A DNA stretch of 53,138 nt, taken from NCBI GenBank assembly GCA_003214315.1, contig QCLU01000011.1, positions 1-53,138 of the forward strand, read 5' to 3'. This stretch comes from Prochlorococcus sp. AG-418-D13. GTDB lineage: Bacteria > Cyanobacteriota > Cyanobacteriia > PCC-6307 > Cyanobiaceae. Both the position numbers and the translations under genes were made by a program. Positions 33,903 to 42,701 of the stretch are shown here, piece after piece. Positions within the stretch are counted from its first letter, which is position 1, and each line of letters starts with the position of its first letter. The notes below the pieces were generated by a model. The model was not told where the DNA came from. It was given only the letters and a program-made list of their open reading frames with translations, and did no database searches.

Positions 33903-34088
33903 TTAATTACAATTTTTAAACCTATCCATAACTAGTTGTAACATATCCACTACATCTCCATCGGTTAAATTTAAATCCTTCTTTAAATCATTGCAAGTTA
34001 AATTCATTTCAAGTGCTGCTTCAGCCATATGATTAACTTTTTGGTTGTCACCGCCCAATGATATAAAGGGATTGAAGTTTTCTATCAT
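33903..34088 (-). CDS. Small helical protein, 61 residues
   Basis: Contains an Asn/Asp-rich N-terminus and a helix-turn-helix-like pattern (LTCNDLKKDLNLTDGDVVDMLQLVMDRF read as two parts). Two Cys are present. It could bind nucleic acid, but the match to any DNA-binding family is too weak to claim. Confidence 0.5.
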   Translation of the reverse strand: MIENFNPFISLGGDNQKVNHMAEAALEMNLTCNDLKKDLNLTDGDVVDMLQLVMDRFKNCN

Positions 34089-34195
34089 TTAATACTTGTT
34101 GTTACCACCTAGTTCTAGCTAAGAAATAATCAATTATCATTTATTGATACAGAAGCTTATAAATATGTTATTTAATATTTAGAAAGTTTTTATTT

Positions 34196-34576
34196 TTAAA
34201 CAAGAGATATTGATATACCTTTTGAAATCAAGGCGAATCTTCTGGCTCTAAGTAGTAAAGGAAATATCATATTTGTGCGTTTATTTGATCTAAATAATCT
34301 AGAAAGTAGAAAAAGTAAACTATTTGAGGGATTATTTATCTGTTTGCAAATAGTATTAATAGCATCTGCCCCATGAAAGATATCTTCATCTTTCAGAAGA
34401 ATAGCTCCTTTATCTAGGTCATAACCTTTAGCTAAGAGGGATTTAATTAGAGTTAAATTTTTACGACCATCAATAATTTTAATATTAGTTATCTTGCTTT
34501 TGATTTCTAGGAGCTCAGCAAAATGATTGCAGAATGGGCATTCTCCATCATAAATAAAGGTATAGTTTGAAGTCAT
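34196..34576 (-). CDS. DCC-family thiol-disulfide protein (DUF393)
   Basis: 126 residues starting with the family hallmark YDGECPFCNHFAELL, the D-x-x-CPFC motif of a predicted thioredoxin-like redox protein. FHGADAINTICKQI in the middle is also typical. Members are common in marine bacteria, and their substrates are unknown. Cytosolic. The 107 bp to its right hold nothing recognisable. Confidence 0.85.
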   Translation of the reverse strand: MTSNYTFIYDGECPFCNHFAELLEIKSKITNIKIIDGRKNLTLIKSLLAKGYDLDKGAILLKDEDIFHGADAINTICKQINNPSNSLLFLLSRLFRSNKRTNMIFPLLLRARRFALISKGISISLV

Positions 34577-34778
34577 TAGAAAAAAATAGTTTTAATCTTC
34601 TTAAAGTACGCTAACAAAAAATGTAATTTCTCAATAATAAAACAAAAAATAAATATTTTGTGTATTTTTAATAAAGGAATAGCTAATAGATTCTCATAAT
34701 TACGAAGAAATGTCTCAATATAGGTATATTTATCATAAAAATCTGTATGCTTACTCGGAGATATTATGTTTTAAAATC

Positions 34779-34916
34779 ATGAATTTATTGGCTTCTTTTG
34801 CTTTAGGTGGTTTCAATCCTTGGGCAGCAGGCTTTGGAATTGGTTCTTTAGTCCTTTTTGGTCTTGTTGGTCTTGTCGCGGGACCAAACCTTAAGAATTT
34901 TGACCCTGATGCATAA
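34779..34916 (+). CDS. Gly-rich one-helix membrane protein, 45 residues
   Basis: The internal ATG at 34779 gives MNLLASFALGGFNPWAAGFG, then one membrane helix and PNLKNFDPDA. An in-frame ATG at 34710 would add 23 residues that look unlike protein, so the shorter form is preferred. The layout resembles small photosynthetic complex subunits, but I do not recognise one. A strong terminator follows at 34942. Confidence 0.65.
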   Translation: MNLLASFALGGFNPWAAGFGIGSLVLFGLVGLVAGPNLKNFDPDA

Positions 34917-34941
34917 ATCATCAATTTAATAAAGATTTTTG

Positions 34942-34968
34942 AAAGACTCATTTGAGTCTTTTTTTATG
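34942..34968 (+). terminator. Terminator after the 45-residue membrane protein gene
   Basis: AAAGACTC and GAGTCTTT are perfect 8-bp arms with the loop ATTT, followed by a run of T. A dedicated strong terminator suggests that the gene is highly expressed as a single transcript. Confidence 0.85.
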
Positions 34969-35021
34969 CGGTTTTTAAAATTTATTTTTAGAATTAGAGC
35001 ATATTATATTTTGCCAAAGAA

Positions 35022-35291
35022 ATGTTGTTGAATCCTTTTTATCCATTTACTTTTTTGAAACTATCTTCTCTAAAAGCAACTATTGTTTTTTTATCAATAC
35101 TTTTAATTAAATCAAATTTGCTTAGATTTAAAGGGGGACTAATAGGAGGTCTTTTTGCCTTGATACTCATATCAGGTATTTTTGCCTCTAGTACAATAGC
35201 TTTAGGATCTTTAGTTTATGCCTATCGACTAAAGAAGAAATCTAATCCTGATGATAATCAAATGCAGGATTTAGAAACTGTTAATGTTTAA
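35022..35291 (+). CDS. Membrane protein with two helices, 89 residues
   Basis: Two hydrophobic segments (about 17-31 and 39-66, the second with GGLIGGLFALILISG) and a charged Asn/Asp-rich tail. The start context is weak, and the first 10 residues may not be translated. The family is unknown. Confidence 0.5.
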   Translation: MLLNPFYPFTFLKLSSLKATIVFLSILLIKSNLLRFKGGLIGGLFALILISGIFASSTIALGSLVYAYRLKKKSNPDDNQMQDLETVNV

Positions 35292-35323
35292 GTTATTTTG
35301 TGAATTAAATTAAGTTGAATAAC

Positions 35324-35440
35324 CTAAAATGGAGTTCCAGGAACAAAATGCAATATTAAAAATCCAAAACCGGCAGCAAAAACTATTGATACTGCGATGA
35401 TAAGAAGGCCTGAGGCCATCCCTCCTTCTTTAAAAGCCAT
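35324..35440 (-). CDS. One-helix membrane peptide, 38 residues
   Basis: ATG start; MAFKEGGMASGLLIIAVSIV then a Gly/Phe-rich helix ending VPGTPF. The size and Gly-rich helix again recall small photosystem subunits, without a match that I can name. Confidence 0.6.
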   Translation of the reverse strand: MAFKEGGMASGLLIIAVSIVFAAGFGFLILHFVPGTPF

Positions 35441-35510
35441 ATAGTTAGTTAATAATAAATTAATAATAGAACATTTTTTTTCTCAGGTAATAGTTCTAAT
35501 TACTCATAAT

Positions 35511-35690
35511 TCATCCAAATTTATTATTAATGGTGAATAAAAGTAAAAAGATAGAAGTTATTGAGATGATAAAACCAAATATAATTAATGGTTTAGATTT
35601 GACATTTTCTTCTTGCTTAAGCTTACTTTCGGAAGAAGAAAAATCTCTATCTTTTTTTTTATAAATAAGATTGGAAAAAGGTTTAATCAC
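35511..35690 (-). CDS. Small tail-anchored protein, 59 residues
   Basis: GTG start; a basic, Ser/Lys-rich N-terminal half (KPFSNLIYKKKDRDFSSSE) followed by one membrane helix (about 35-54). The family is unknown. It lies 23 bp downstream of the DUF3303 gene on the same strand. Confidence 0.5.
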   Translation of the reverse strand: MIKPFSNLIYKKKDRDFSSSESKLKQEENVKSKPLIIFGFIISITSIFLLLFTINNKFG

Positions 35691-35713
35691 GATGAATTTT
35701 AGATCTAAGCTAA

Positions 35714-36031
35714 TTACCCTAAATTTTTGAACAAATCTTTATGGTAATCAACAACATTTTGACAACTTATTACAGGTGTAAATTCCATATGAATACCAAA
35801 TTTGGCTCTCCATGGAGCGAAATGCTCAAATATTTCTTTATCACTATGTGCCTTACATAAACAAACTACCCTTCCTTCCCCCGGAGCATGTACTCTAAAT
35901 AGCATCTCAAATTTGTCTGTTTTATCTGCTTTTGCCATTTCTCCGTTTTCCCATGCCTCCACAAATAATTGATAAGCTTTTACTTGATTCTCAATATCTG
36001 GAAATTGGCAGTCGGCAAGAAATAATTGCAT
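35714..36031 (-). CDS. DUF3303 protein
   Basis: 105 residues. The pattern LFLADCQFPDIENQVKAYQLF, the central GRVVCLCKAHSDKEIFEHF and WRAKFGIHMEFTPVISCQ match the DUF3303 domain, a small alpha/beta-barrel fold. Function is unknown. Cytosolic. Confidence 0.75.
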   Translation of the reverse strand: MQLFLADCQFPDIENQVKAYQLFVEAWENGEMAKADKTDKFEMLFRVHAPGEGRVVCLCKAHSDKEIFEHFAPWRAKFGIHMEFTPVISCQNVVDYHKDLFKNLG

Positions 36032-36122
36032 TTGAGTTATCTTAAATTATTACTTATTATCCCTCAAATACTTATTTATTAATGGTACTGTTTGAATTTG
36101 AAGATCAGAAAAAAATATTTTC

Positions 36123-36272
36123 CTAAATAAAGTGAGAAGAGAGAGTCTCAAGAAATTTTCCAATATCTTTTTTATATAAAGTATCTGTGATTTTTAAAGA
36201 GAATAATTCATAACCGTTCATATCAATTTTTTTGTCAAAATTAGTATTTCCCTTTAATGAAATATTTTTCAT
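36123..36272 (-). CDS. Small soluble protein, 49 residues
   Basis: The ATG at 36272 gives MKNISLKGNTNFDKKIDMNG, then FSLKITDTLYKKDIGKFLETL. A longer reading from 36305 adds 11 residues without clear support. Function is unknown. Confidence 0.45.
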   Translation of the reverse strand: MKNISLKGNTNFDKKIDMNGYELFSLKITDTLYKKDIGKFLETLSSHFI

Positions 36273-36391
36273 TATTGTAATTATCACTATTTCAAATTTA
36301 AACAAATTTGTTTAAAAGGCAAATTTCTTTACATTATGTTTTTTAAGAGATTAATTTCAAATGCAATTAAATAATTATTAATTCATTTAAT

Positions 36392-36715
36392 TTAAGAATT
36401 AATTAATTTTCCTAGAATATATAAAAGTGCATTAGTTAAAGAAAAAATTACAGTTGATAGAGATGCAATAACGGGTAATAAATTGAACCATAACTGCGAA
36501 GTTGTCATTTTTGAATCAATAGGCAAAAAATTAGTTCTTTTTTTAATTCTTATTTGTAGCCAAAAAATAGACAATGGATAAATAATTCTTGAGAAAGTAA
36601 TTAAAATAGGAGGTAAAATACCTTTTTTTGAAAAAAGTATAAATCCTGAAAAAAAGTATAACGTCCAAATTAGAATTCTTTGAATGAGAATTAACTCCTT
36701 GCTTTTGCTAGACAC
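36392..36715 (-). CDS. Membrane protein with three helices, 107 residues
   Basis: Hydrophobic segments at about 10-28, 33-53 and 78-103, separated by a basic loop (RIKKRTNFLPIDSKM). The family is unknown. It starts 6 bp after the end of the GNAT gene, so the two are probably co-transcribed. Confidence 0.6.
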   Translation of the reverse strand: MSSKSKELILIQRILIWTLYFFSGFILFSKKGILPPILITFSRIIYPLSIFWLQIRIKKRTNFLPIDSKMTTSQLWFNLLPVIASLSTVIFSLTNALLYILGKLINS

Positions 36716-36721
36716 TATTAA

Positions 36722-37198
36722 TTAATTAACTTTCATAATTTTAGTCATTTTATATCTTTCAAAAAAAATGTTATTTATAATTACTTTTTCTTTACGTATA
36801 ATTTCCCATTCATTTTTAAGAAATAATTTATAACTTATTAAGCTTGCTTCTGTTGAAAGAGAAACCAAACCTTCTTTCTTAGCTTCATTTTCTAATTTAT
36901 GAAGTAACTTAGATCCGTAGCCTTTTCTTTGGTATTTACCTTTACAGTAAAATAGTGCAATTCTATCGGTGGGATATCTTATGGCAAAAGCAGAAATAAT
37001 TCCTTCTTTACTTATAAGCCACCCGTTTCCTTTAATTATTGATTTATCAAAATTTGGGTTATTCCAAGCTTGGCTTGACCATGCCCTTTTTTGTTCTTGA
37101 CTATAAATTTTTTCATCTAATGATTGAATTGAATCAAAATAAACCTTCTTTAATTCGAGTTGATCTTTAATGGTGATTTGTCTTAAATTCATATACAA
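36722..37198 (-). CDS. GNAT-family N-acetyltransferase
   Basis: 158 residues with the GNAT fold. The acetyl-CoA site is visible as CKGKYQRKGYGSKLLHKLEN (R/Q-x-x-G-x-G/A), followed by LSTEASLISYKLFLKNEWE, the usual beta-bulge and helix. The substrate (small molecule or protein) is not predictable. It is divergent from the peptidase S51 gene with only 14 bp between starts, so the promoters overlap. Confidence 0.88.
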   Translation of the reverse strand: MYMNLRQITIKDQLELKKVYFDSIQSLDEKIYSQEQKRAWSSQAWNNPNFDKSIIKGNGWLISKEGIISAFAIRYPTDRIALFYCKGKYQRKGYGSKLLHKLENEAKKEGLVSLSTEASLISYKLFLKNEWEIIRKEKVIINNIFFERYKMTKIMKVN

Positions 37199-37212
37199 AT
37201 CTTTTATTTAAT

Positions 37213-37893
37213 ATGCCTAGTAAAAATATAGTCGCAATTGGGGGAGGAGGGTTTGGACGTTCATTAGGCTCTCTTGAAATTGAAAAATATATAGTTTCTT
37301 TAAGTAATAAAAAAAGACCTAAAATTTGTTTTATTCCAACAGCATCTGGCGATAGTAGTTTGTACAAACTAAATTTTTATAGAGCATTTTCTAAACTTGA
37401 TTGTATAACAAGCCATATTGATTTCTTCTCTAGAACAGAAAACTTAGAAGAGAAAGTTTTAACTCAAGACATCATTTATGTTGGCGGAGGAAATACAAAA
37501 AGTATGTTAGCTGTTTGGAAAGAATGGAATTTACATAAAATTTTGCAAAATGCTTATGAAAAAGGAATTGTAATGAGTGGTGTAAGTGCTGGGGCTATTT
37601 GTTGGTTTGATAAAGGTATAACTGATTCTTATGCTAAAGAATTAGCCATAATTGATTGCTTAGGCATAGTTGAAGGTATTGCCTGCCCGCATTTCGATGA
37701 AGAGATAGAGAGGGAACCTTACGTTAATGATGTTATTCAGAGAGAAATTATTGAATCTTGTATATGTATTGAGGGCAATTGTGCCTTGCATATTAAAAAT
37801 GATTTTGACTATTCCTCAATTGATTTCGGTAATGGTAAAAACTGCTTTAGAGTTGCAAGGGTAAATAATATTGTAAAAAAAGAAATTCTTTGA
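37213..37893 (+). CDS. Peptidase S51 (PepE/cyanophycinase-like)
   Basis: 226 residues of the S51 family. The nucleophile Ser lies in MSGVSAGAICWF (GxSAGA), with the glycine-rich VGGGNTKSML and PHFDEEIERE also typical. PepE enzymes cleave Asp-X dipeptides; cyanophycinases are longer and cut cyanophycin. The length here favours a PepE-type dipeptidase. Cytosolic. Confidence 0.85.
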   Translation: MPSKNIVAIGGGGFGRSLGSLEIEKYIVSLSNKKRPKICFIPTASGDSSLYKLNFYRAFSKLDCITSHIDFFSRTENLEEKVLTQDIIYVGGGNTKSMLAVWKEWNLHKILQNAYEKGIVMSGVSAGAICWFDKGITDSYAKELAIIDCLGIVEGIACPHFDEEIEREPYVNDVIQREIIESCICIEGNCALHIKNDFDYSSIDFGNGKNCFRVARVNNIVKKEIL

Positions 37894-37916
37894 AAAGAAA
37901 ATATTTTGAATATGTT

Positions 37917-38321
37917 TTAGATCTCATCATTCTTCGAGATAGAAGTAAATTCAATCCCTTTGTATTTTACGAAAGATGCAGTCCATACTTCTTTTGATAG
38001 ATTGCCAAGATATTTTAGAAACTGTTGTGTATCTCCATCTCTTATCCATTCAGATTTAATGAATGGAAGCTCTTTCTGCATTCTTTTAGGATGCATATTA
38101 ACAAGAAGCAAACCTTTTTCTTCAGAAGCCCTTTTCAAAGCACCTTCATCACTTCTTTGAAACACTCTCATTAGAAGATTTAAAATTACCTCTTCTCCAA
38201 GTTTCTTGAAATTTTCTGATTCCTCTAAATTATCTTTAATTTCTTTACCTCCAAGAGGCATTGCTCTAACTAAGTTTTGCTCTATTAAAGCTATTGCAAT
38301 TAGATAATCTTGGCTAGCCAT
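37917..38321 (-). CDS. Helical protein, 134 residues
   Basis: No membrane segment and no recognised motif. It has a helical N-terminal half (DYLIAIALIEQNLVRAMPLG), a Leu-rich centre (EEVILNLLMRVFQRSDEGAL) and an aromatic C-terminal part (VWTASFVKYKGIEF). It reads as an intact globular protein. Function is unknown. It is convergent with the S51 peptidase gene. Confidence 0.65.
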   Translation of the reverse strand: MASQDYLIAIALIEQNLVRAMPLGGKEIKDNLEESENFKKLGEEVILNLLMRVFQRSDEGALKRASEEKGLLLVNMHPKRMQKELPFIKSEWIRDGDTQQFLKYLGNLSKEVWTASFVKYKGIEFTSISKNDEI

Positions 38322-38488
38322 ATTCTAAAATAATACTTTTTTGTTATTCTAACCTCTCGAGTTCATGAAAATCTTTCATGGATTAAATATCTGAGATAAG
38401 AAGAAAGGAAATAATTTATTAATTATTTTCCAATACAATTAAGCTATTATTTTTTATTTTAATTAGTAAAATAAAAATTTTATTTGAT

Positions 38489-38721
38489 ATGAGGTTTTTA
38501 TTTTTTTATTTTTCGGTAATTTTGTAGGTCTTTATTTATCATGGCCAGGTTTACTAATACAAGAAATTTGGAAATGTTTTAATCAAATTATTGCAAAATC
38601 TGCATAAGATAAAATTTCTTTAAAAGCTGCATTAGAGATTTCGCCCATTTACTTTCTAAATGCTAAGAATAAAAATACGACTTCCAAAATAAGAATCGTA
38701 GCAGATGCTTGTTTTCGTTAA
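38489..38721 (+). pseudogene. Broken small exported/membrane protein gene
   Basis: From ATG 38489 the frame reads MRFLFFYFSVIL and then stops. The frame two bases over, from about 38500, continues as NFVGLYLSWPGLLIQEIWK, meets TAA at 38605 and resumes in the same frame as KISLKAALEISPIYFLNAK, ending IRIVADACFR at 38721. Adding one T to the T-run near 38505 joins the first two parts. One substitution (TAA from AAA) would remove the stop. The text resembles a small family that I recall from other Prochlorococcus genomes. The rest of 38322-38753 holds nothing else that I can identify. Confidence 0.65.
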
Positions 38722-38753
38722 TATGTTGAGTGATTGAATATGACTACTAAATA

Positions 38754-39557
38754 ATGAATAATAATATAAGATTTGAATTATCATTTAAAAATATTTATCA
38801 GTTAGACGATAAACTTAATTTCTGCAAATTAAATAATATCAAAAATATCAATATTCCATGTAAAGGAGTTATAAAGAAGGATTTATTTAATTCAACTATT
38901 AAATATATATCTAAAAACTATAATGAATTTAATGTTACCTATCACTATAGTCTTTATCATCAATATTCAAAAAATAAAGAAAAATCGTATCATGATTTTT
39001 TAGATTTTGTTAAAAGTTCACAGACTAATAAAAATTATGAAATTCTGCTTGTTTCGGGATCAAATAAGAAAAAAAACTTTGACTCAGTTGATGTATTAGC
39101 TTATTTAAAAAAAGAAAAAAATTTAAAAATTAAATTAGGTATAGCTTACAATCCATATTTGGAAAAATACTATAATATTTCTTCGGAAAGAGAAAGGTAC
39201 GAAAGAAAAATTTCGACCGGATTAATAAATTCAATTTGGTTTCAATATGGTACAGATATTAATGTTCTTCAGAATGAGGTGACTTATATTAAAAACGTAG
39301 CAAAAGAAGAAAAGTTAAATTTATTTGGAAGTTTATTTATTCCTTCTAAACAATTTATAGCACGGTTTAAATTTCGTCCTTGGAAAGAGGTATATATATC
39401 TGAAAAGTGTTTACATACCTTAAAGAATTTTTTTGATTTCACAAACGATTTAGTTAGTTTTTATAAAAAAAATAATATTACACCTGTAATTGAATCTGAT
39501 TTTTCATCATCAGAGAAACTTGATTCTGTTTATAGTTTTTTAGAAAATGAAAGATAA
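38754..39557 (+). CDS. Methylenetetrahydrofolate-reductase-like protein
   Basis: 267 residues with a weak but recognisable MTHFR-type barrel. The late segment KLNLFGSLFIPSKQFIARFK followed by FRPWKEVYISEKCLHTLKNF is the best match, resembling the FVPSKRFLARF-x-FRPWKGVYLSEEYL pattern of MTHFR-like proteins. The N-terminal half is divergent. Whether it still binds FAD or folate is unclear. It is 20 bp ahead of a flavoprotein gene on the same strand and likely co-transcribed. The strand is very AT-rich with Asn/Lys bias. Confidence 0.6.
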   Translation: MNNNIRFELSFKNIYQLDDKLNFCKLNNIKNINIPCKGVIKKDLFNSTIKYISKNYNEFNVTYHYSLYHQYSKNKEKSYHDFLDFVKSSQTNKNYEILLVSGSNKKKNFDSVDVLAYLKKEKNLKIKLGIAYNPYLEKYYNISSERERYERKISTGLINSIWFQYGTDINVLQNEVTYIKNVAKEEKLNLFGSLFIPSKQFIARFKFRPWKEVYISEKCLHTLKNFFDFTNDLVSFYKKNNITPVIESDFSSSEKLDSVYSFLENER

Positions 39558-39577
39558 TTTCTGTCAATATTAAATCT

Positions 39578-40744
39578 ATGAAAAGTGATGTTACATATGA
39601 CTTATTAATAATAGGTGGAGGTATATCTGCGTGTGTTTTTGCTTCGAACTATCTGAAAAATAATATTACAAAAAAAGTTGGATTAATTGAAATTGGTCGT
39701 GGACTTGGAGGGAGATCAAGTACAAGAATAAGCAAAAAATATGAAGGATGGAAACTAAACCATGGTTCTCCAAATTTTAATATATCTAATAGTAAAAATA
39801 ATCTTCTATTAAAAAGATATATTGATGAATTATTGGAAAATAAATATATAAAAATTGACGACTCAGAAATATTTTTTTTAAATGATGATTCTAATTTAGA
39901 AACTATAAAAAAATCTGAATTTTCTTGTGGGGTTAATTATCTATCTTTAGATTCCATGAGTGAATTATCGAAAAAGATAATTGACTCAAATAATTTAAAT
40001 GAGAAAATTGATTTTTTCTTTGAAACTTTCATAGTTGATATGAAGTTTAATGATAAGGAATGGTTACTAACATCAAAAAATGGAGATAAATTCAAGTCTA
40101 AATATATAATTTGTTCAACTAATTTGTTGTTACATAAGAGGTCTTTAAAAATATTAAACGTAAATCAAATTCCATTAAGAAAAGCAATTCCTGTTAATAA
40201 TGATAAAAAAATAGATTTACTATTAAATTTCTTAGAAGAACAAACATTTATTCCGAGGTTAACATTTTTAATTTATACAAATGAAAATTATAGTTATAAA
40301 GATTATTATTCTAAAAAACAAAGGTATTTTTATTTAAAAAATAATTTAGAAAAAAAATATAGATTTGAAAGAATTATTTTTCAGCTGCAAGATAATAATA
40401 AATTAGGAATTGTAGTACATTCAAAAAACTCAGAGTTGATTAATTCTTATATTAGTGCAAAAGATGAAGAAGTTTTTAAACAAAAAATAATTACCAATTT
40501 CAATAAACTGTTTGAAGAGAATTCTTTAGTACATAAATTAACTTTTGATGAAAAAATATCTATTATGAAATGGAGAGCTTCACAGCCTTCTGGCCTTGCC
40601 GTACCATTATCTTTACAATTTAGTAGAAAATATAAAATTGGATTTTGCGGAGACTGGTTTGAAGGAGATGGATTTGGTAGAATTGAAGGTTCTATTTTAA
40701 GTGCTTTAATATTAGAGAAAAAAATTAAAGACTTAATTAAATAA
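39578..40744 (+). CDS. Renalase-like FAD/NAD(P)-dependent oxidoreductase
   Basis: 388 residues with an N-terminal Rossmann FAD site (DLLIIGGGISACVFAS, then IEIGRGLGGRSSTR) and a C-terminal FAD-contact region (WRASQPSGLAVP and IGFCGDWFEGDGFGRIEG). This is the layout of renalase-like flavoprotein oxidases. The substrate is unknown. It forms a pair with the MTHFR-like gene and overlaps the end of the convergent kinase gene by 12 bp. Confidence 0.8.
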   Translation: MKSDVTYDLLIIGGGISACVFASNYLKNNITKKVGLIEIGRGLGGRSSTRISKKYEGWKLNHGSPNFNISNSKNNLLLKRYIDELLENKYIKIDDSEIFFLNDDSNLETIKKSEFSCGVNYLSLDSMSELSKKIIDSNNLNEKIDFFFETFIVDMKFNDKEWLLTSKNGDKFKSKYIICSTNLLLHKRSLKILNVNQIPLRKAIPVNNDKKIDLLLNFLEEQTFIPRLTFLIYTNENYSYKDYYSKKQRYFYLKNNLEKKYRFERIIFQLQDNNKLGIVVHSKNSELINSYISAKDEEVFKQKIITNFNKLFEENSLVHKLTFDEKISIMKWRASQPSGLAVPLSLQFSRKYKIGFCGDWFEGDGFGRIEGSILSALILEKKIKDLIK

Positions 40745-41329
40745 TTTTTTCAGTATGAGATCTATATTAGTGTTTTTTTCAATAATGAATTTATTTGTAT
40801 TATTTTTTATGCTGTTAGGTTTGAATTTTTCGTAATAAATGCTCCATGATTTTAAGAAATCATTCTCAGCTTGTTTTTTATCCTTCCCCCTTTCTTTTAT
40901 ATCTCTTTGGACAACTCTTTTCATGCACTCATTTTTTTTTGTTTTTATTTCTAAAAAAATATAATCCTTATTATTTAAAGTTTTTGAGAATTCTTTAGCA
41001 AATATACCCTCAACAATTAAAAAACTAATATTACTTGTTTCGTTTAAAATATTTTGAATTGTTTTCTTTTCGAAATTATAATAACGATCACAGATTGAAA
41101 TTCCATTATTATAAATAAAATCAAAATCTCTTTTGAATAGCTCTTTATTAAAACTAATACTTCTATCAAAAAAACCTTCTACAAATTTTGGTAGTAATTT
41201 ACTTATTAACCCTGTCTTATAGTAATTGTCGGTACTTAACACAATACCATTTTTATTTTTTTTTATTATTTGATTTGATAAAGTTGTTTTCCCGCTTCCG
41301 GAAGGTCCACTTATAAAAATAAGCTTCAT
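40733..41329 (-). CDS. Uridine-kinase-like P-loop protein
   Basis: 198 residues with Walker A GPSGSGKTTL near residue 8, STDNYYK (the uridine-kinase substrate loop) and FLIVEGIFAKEF for Walker B. The RVVQRDIKERGK lid contains the expected Arg residues. It is short but complete for a uridine/cytidine-kinase-like phosphotransferase. The precise nucleoside or other substrate is uncertain. Confidence 0.8.
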   Translation of the reverse strand: MKLIFISGPSGSGKTTLSNQIIKKNKNGIVLSTDNYYKTGLISKLLPKFVEGFFDRSISFNKELFKRDFDFIYNNGISICDRYYNFEKKTIQNILNETSNISFLIVEGIFAKEFSKTLNNKDYIFLEIKTKKNECMKRVVQRDIKERGKDKKQAENDFLKSWSIYYEKFKPNSIKNNTNKFIIEKNTNIDLILKKLFN

Positions 41330-41594
41330 TTTTATGATCTGTTCTTTATAAGATTTTAACTTTACTATTAATAAATACCTTTAAATTTTGAATATACATT
41401 TTATCTTTTTTTTAGTTTCCAAAATAATTTAGAGTACTTTGTTATGGCTCGTAAGCTTGCATAAATATTAAATTTGTGTCTTTATATAATTGTAAATAAA
41501 TTATTTCTATTCAATTAGTTATTGTCTTGTTATTAATTCCACTGGAATTTGATAATATTAAATGAATTGCTAATTTTATTACTTATATATTGCA

Positions 41595-41906
41595 ATGATT
41601 TCTGAATTTCTCAGCAAACTAAAATCAATTTTATTTAAAAGTGCAGTAACTCCTGAAACTCCTTTAAAGAAAGAAAAAAAAGCAGCAAAGTCTGCAAAAA
41701 CCAAAACAAAAACCAAAACGGTAAATTCTAAGAAAAATATTGAAACTTTGACTACACTTCCAGGAGTTGGAGCAAAAAGTGCAAAAGCTTTATATGAGGC
41801 TGGATTTAAAACAAAAAAGGCAGTTATCGCTGCTGATGAAAAAGATCTTCTTGCTGTGTCAGGAGTTGGAATAAATCTTGTTAAGAAGCTAAAAAAGCTT
41901 AAATAG
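41595..41906 (+). CDS. Helix-hairpin-helix protein with basic N-terminus
   Basis: 103 residues. Residues 1-50 are mostly Lys-rich low complexity (KKEKKAAKSAKTKTKTKT). Residues 52-103 contain two hairpins, LPGVGAKSAKALYEAGF and VSGVGINLVKKLKKL, the (HhH)2 fold that binds DNA backbone. It is a probable nucleic-acid-binding protein. Its role is unknown. The 265 bp to its left hold only AT-rich sequence. Confidence 0.75.
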   Translation: MISEFLSKLKSILFKSAVTPETPLKKEKKAAKSAKTKTKTKTVNSKKNIETLTTLPGVGAKSAKALYEAGFKTKKAVIAADEKDLLAVSGVGINLVKKLKKLK

Positions 41907-41978
41907 TTAAATTTTTTTAAACCTCTATAAAAATTAATAATATTAAAGATTTACAAAAACTTTATAAGTTATAGGAGA

Positions 41979-42155
41979 TTATCTTCTTCTTGCTTTTCTT
42001 CTTTGCTGCAACTTTCTTTTGTATTTTTCAATAGGAGTTTCGTGATGCCTAAGTCTTTTTAAATCTGCAAAGATTCCAGATTTAGATACTTGTCTTTTAA
42101 ATCTTCTAAGGGCAGATTCAATTCCCTCATTCTCTCCAACTGTTACTTGTGTCAA
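41979..42155 (-). CDS. rpsU: 30S ribosomal protein S21
   Basis: The 58-residue basic protein [20 protein letters not shown]... ends in [13 protein letters not shown], a standard cyanobacterial S21. The start is taken as TTG at 42155, because family members begin Thr-Gln-Val there. An upstream in-frame ATG at 42176 would add seven atypical residues (VFIYKI after Met). S21 helps translation initiation on the 30S platform. Confidence 0.93.
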
Positions 42156-42236
42156 AATTTTATAAATAAAAACCATTTTAGCACCTTAATAGATAAATTT
42201 AAACTTAAACCTTCGTCTAAAGGATTGATGGTTTAT

Positions 42237-42701
42237 TTAGCTTGATGTTTTTGACCACTCAACAAATCTTTTTTTATTACTTTTTATCTCTTGTAATGAT
42301 TCAAAATAATATTTTTCCCAATTATCTTTAGGCAGTCCAAGAAATAACATAAGATTTAATGGGTATTGATCGCTGTCGGAACAATTTCTAAAATCATCTC
42401 TGAATAAAAAGATTTCCTTTTTTAGTGCAATTGCGATACCTAATTCAATCATTACACCTTCATCTGGTGGATTTCCATTAACAATAGCGAAAATACAATC
42501 ACATTCTTTTAAATCATGGAAATTACTTCTTGCAACGTCATATGCCCATTCACTTTCTTGTTGTGTTAATGGTTTTGCTCTCTCAAAAGGTTCAAATACT
42601 TCTACATTTAAATCATTGAAGATTTCAATGAATTCATGTAAGAGGGTTTTAGTTTGTTTTGAAAATCCATATGGATTAGCCAAATATAATTTCTTTCTCA
42701 A
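42237..42701 (-). CDS. Nucleoside 2-deoxyribosyltransferase family
   Basis: 154 residues with the NDRT fold: KKLYLANPYGFSKQ at the N-terminus, then CDCIFAIVNGNPPDEGVMIELGIA, which contains the diagnostic N-G-x-P-P-D-x-G-x-x-x-E-x-G. These enzymes move deoxyribose between bases or hydrolyse nucleotide N-glycosidic bonds. It overlaps the end of the phosphoribosyltransferase gene by 4 bp, so the two are translationally coupled. Confidence 0.85.
   Translation of the reverse strand: MRKKLYLANPYGFSKQTKTLLHEFIEIFNDLNVEVFEPFERAKPLTQQESEWAYDVARSNFHDLKECDCIFAIVNGNPPDEGVMIELGIAIALKKEIFLFRDDFRNCSDSDQYPLNLMLFLGLPKDNWEKYYFESLQEIKSNKKRFVEWSKTSS

Noticed and set aside
41440..41463. Short plus-strand frame MARKLA
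   Set aside because: Six codons only, with no conservation evidence.
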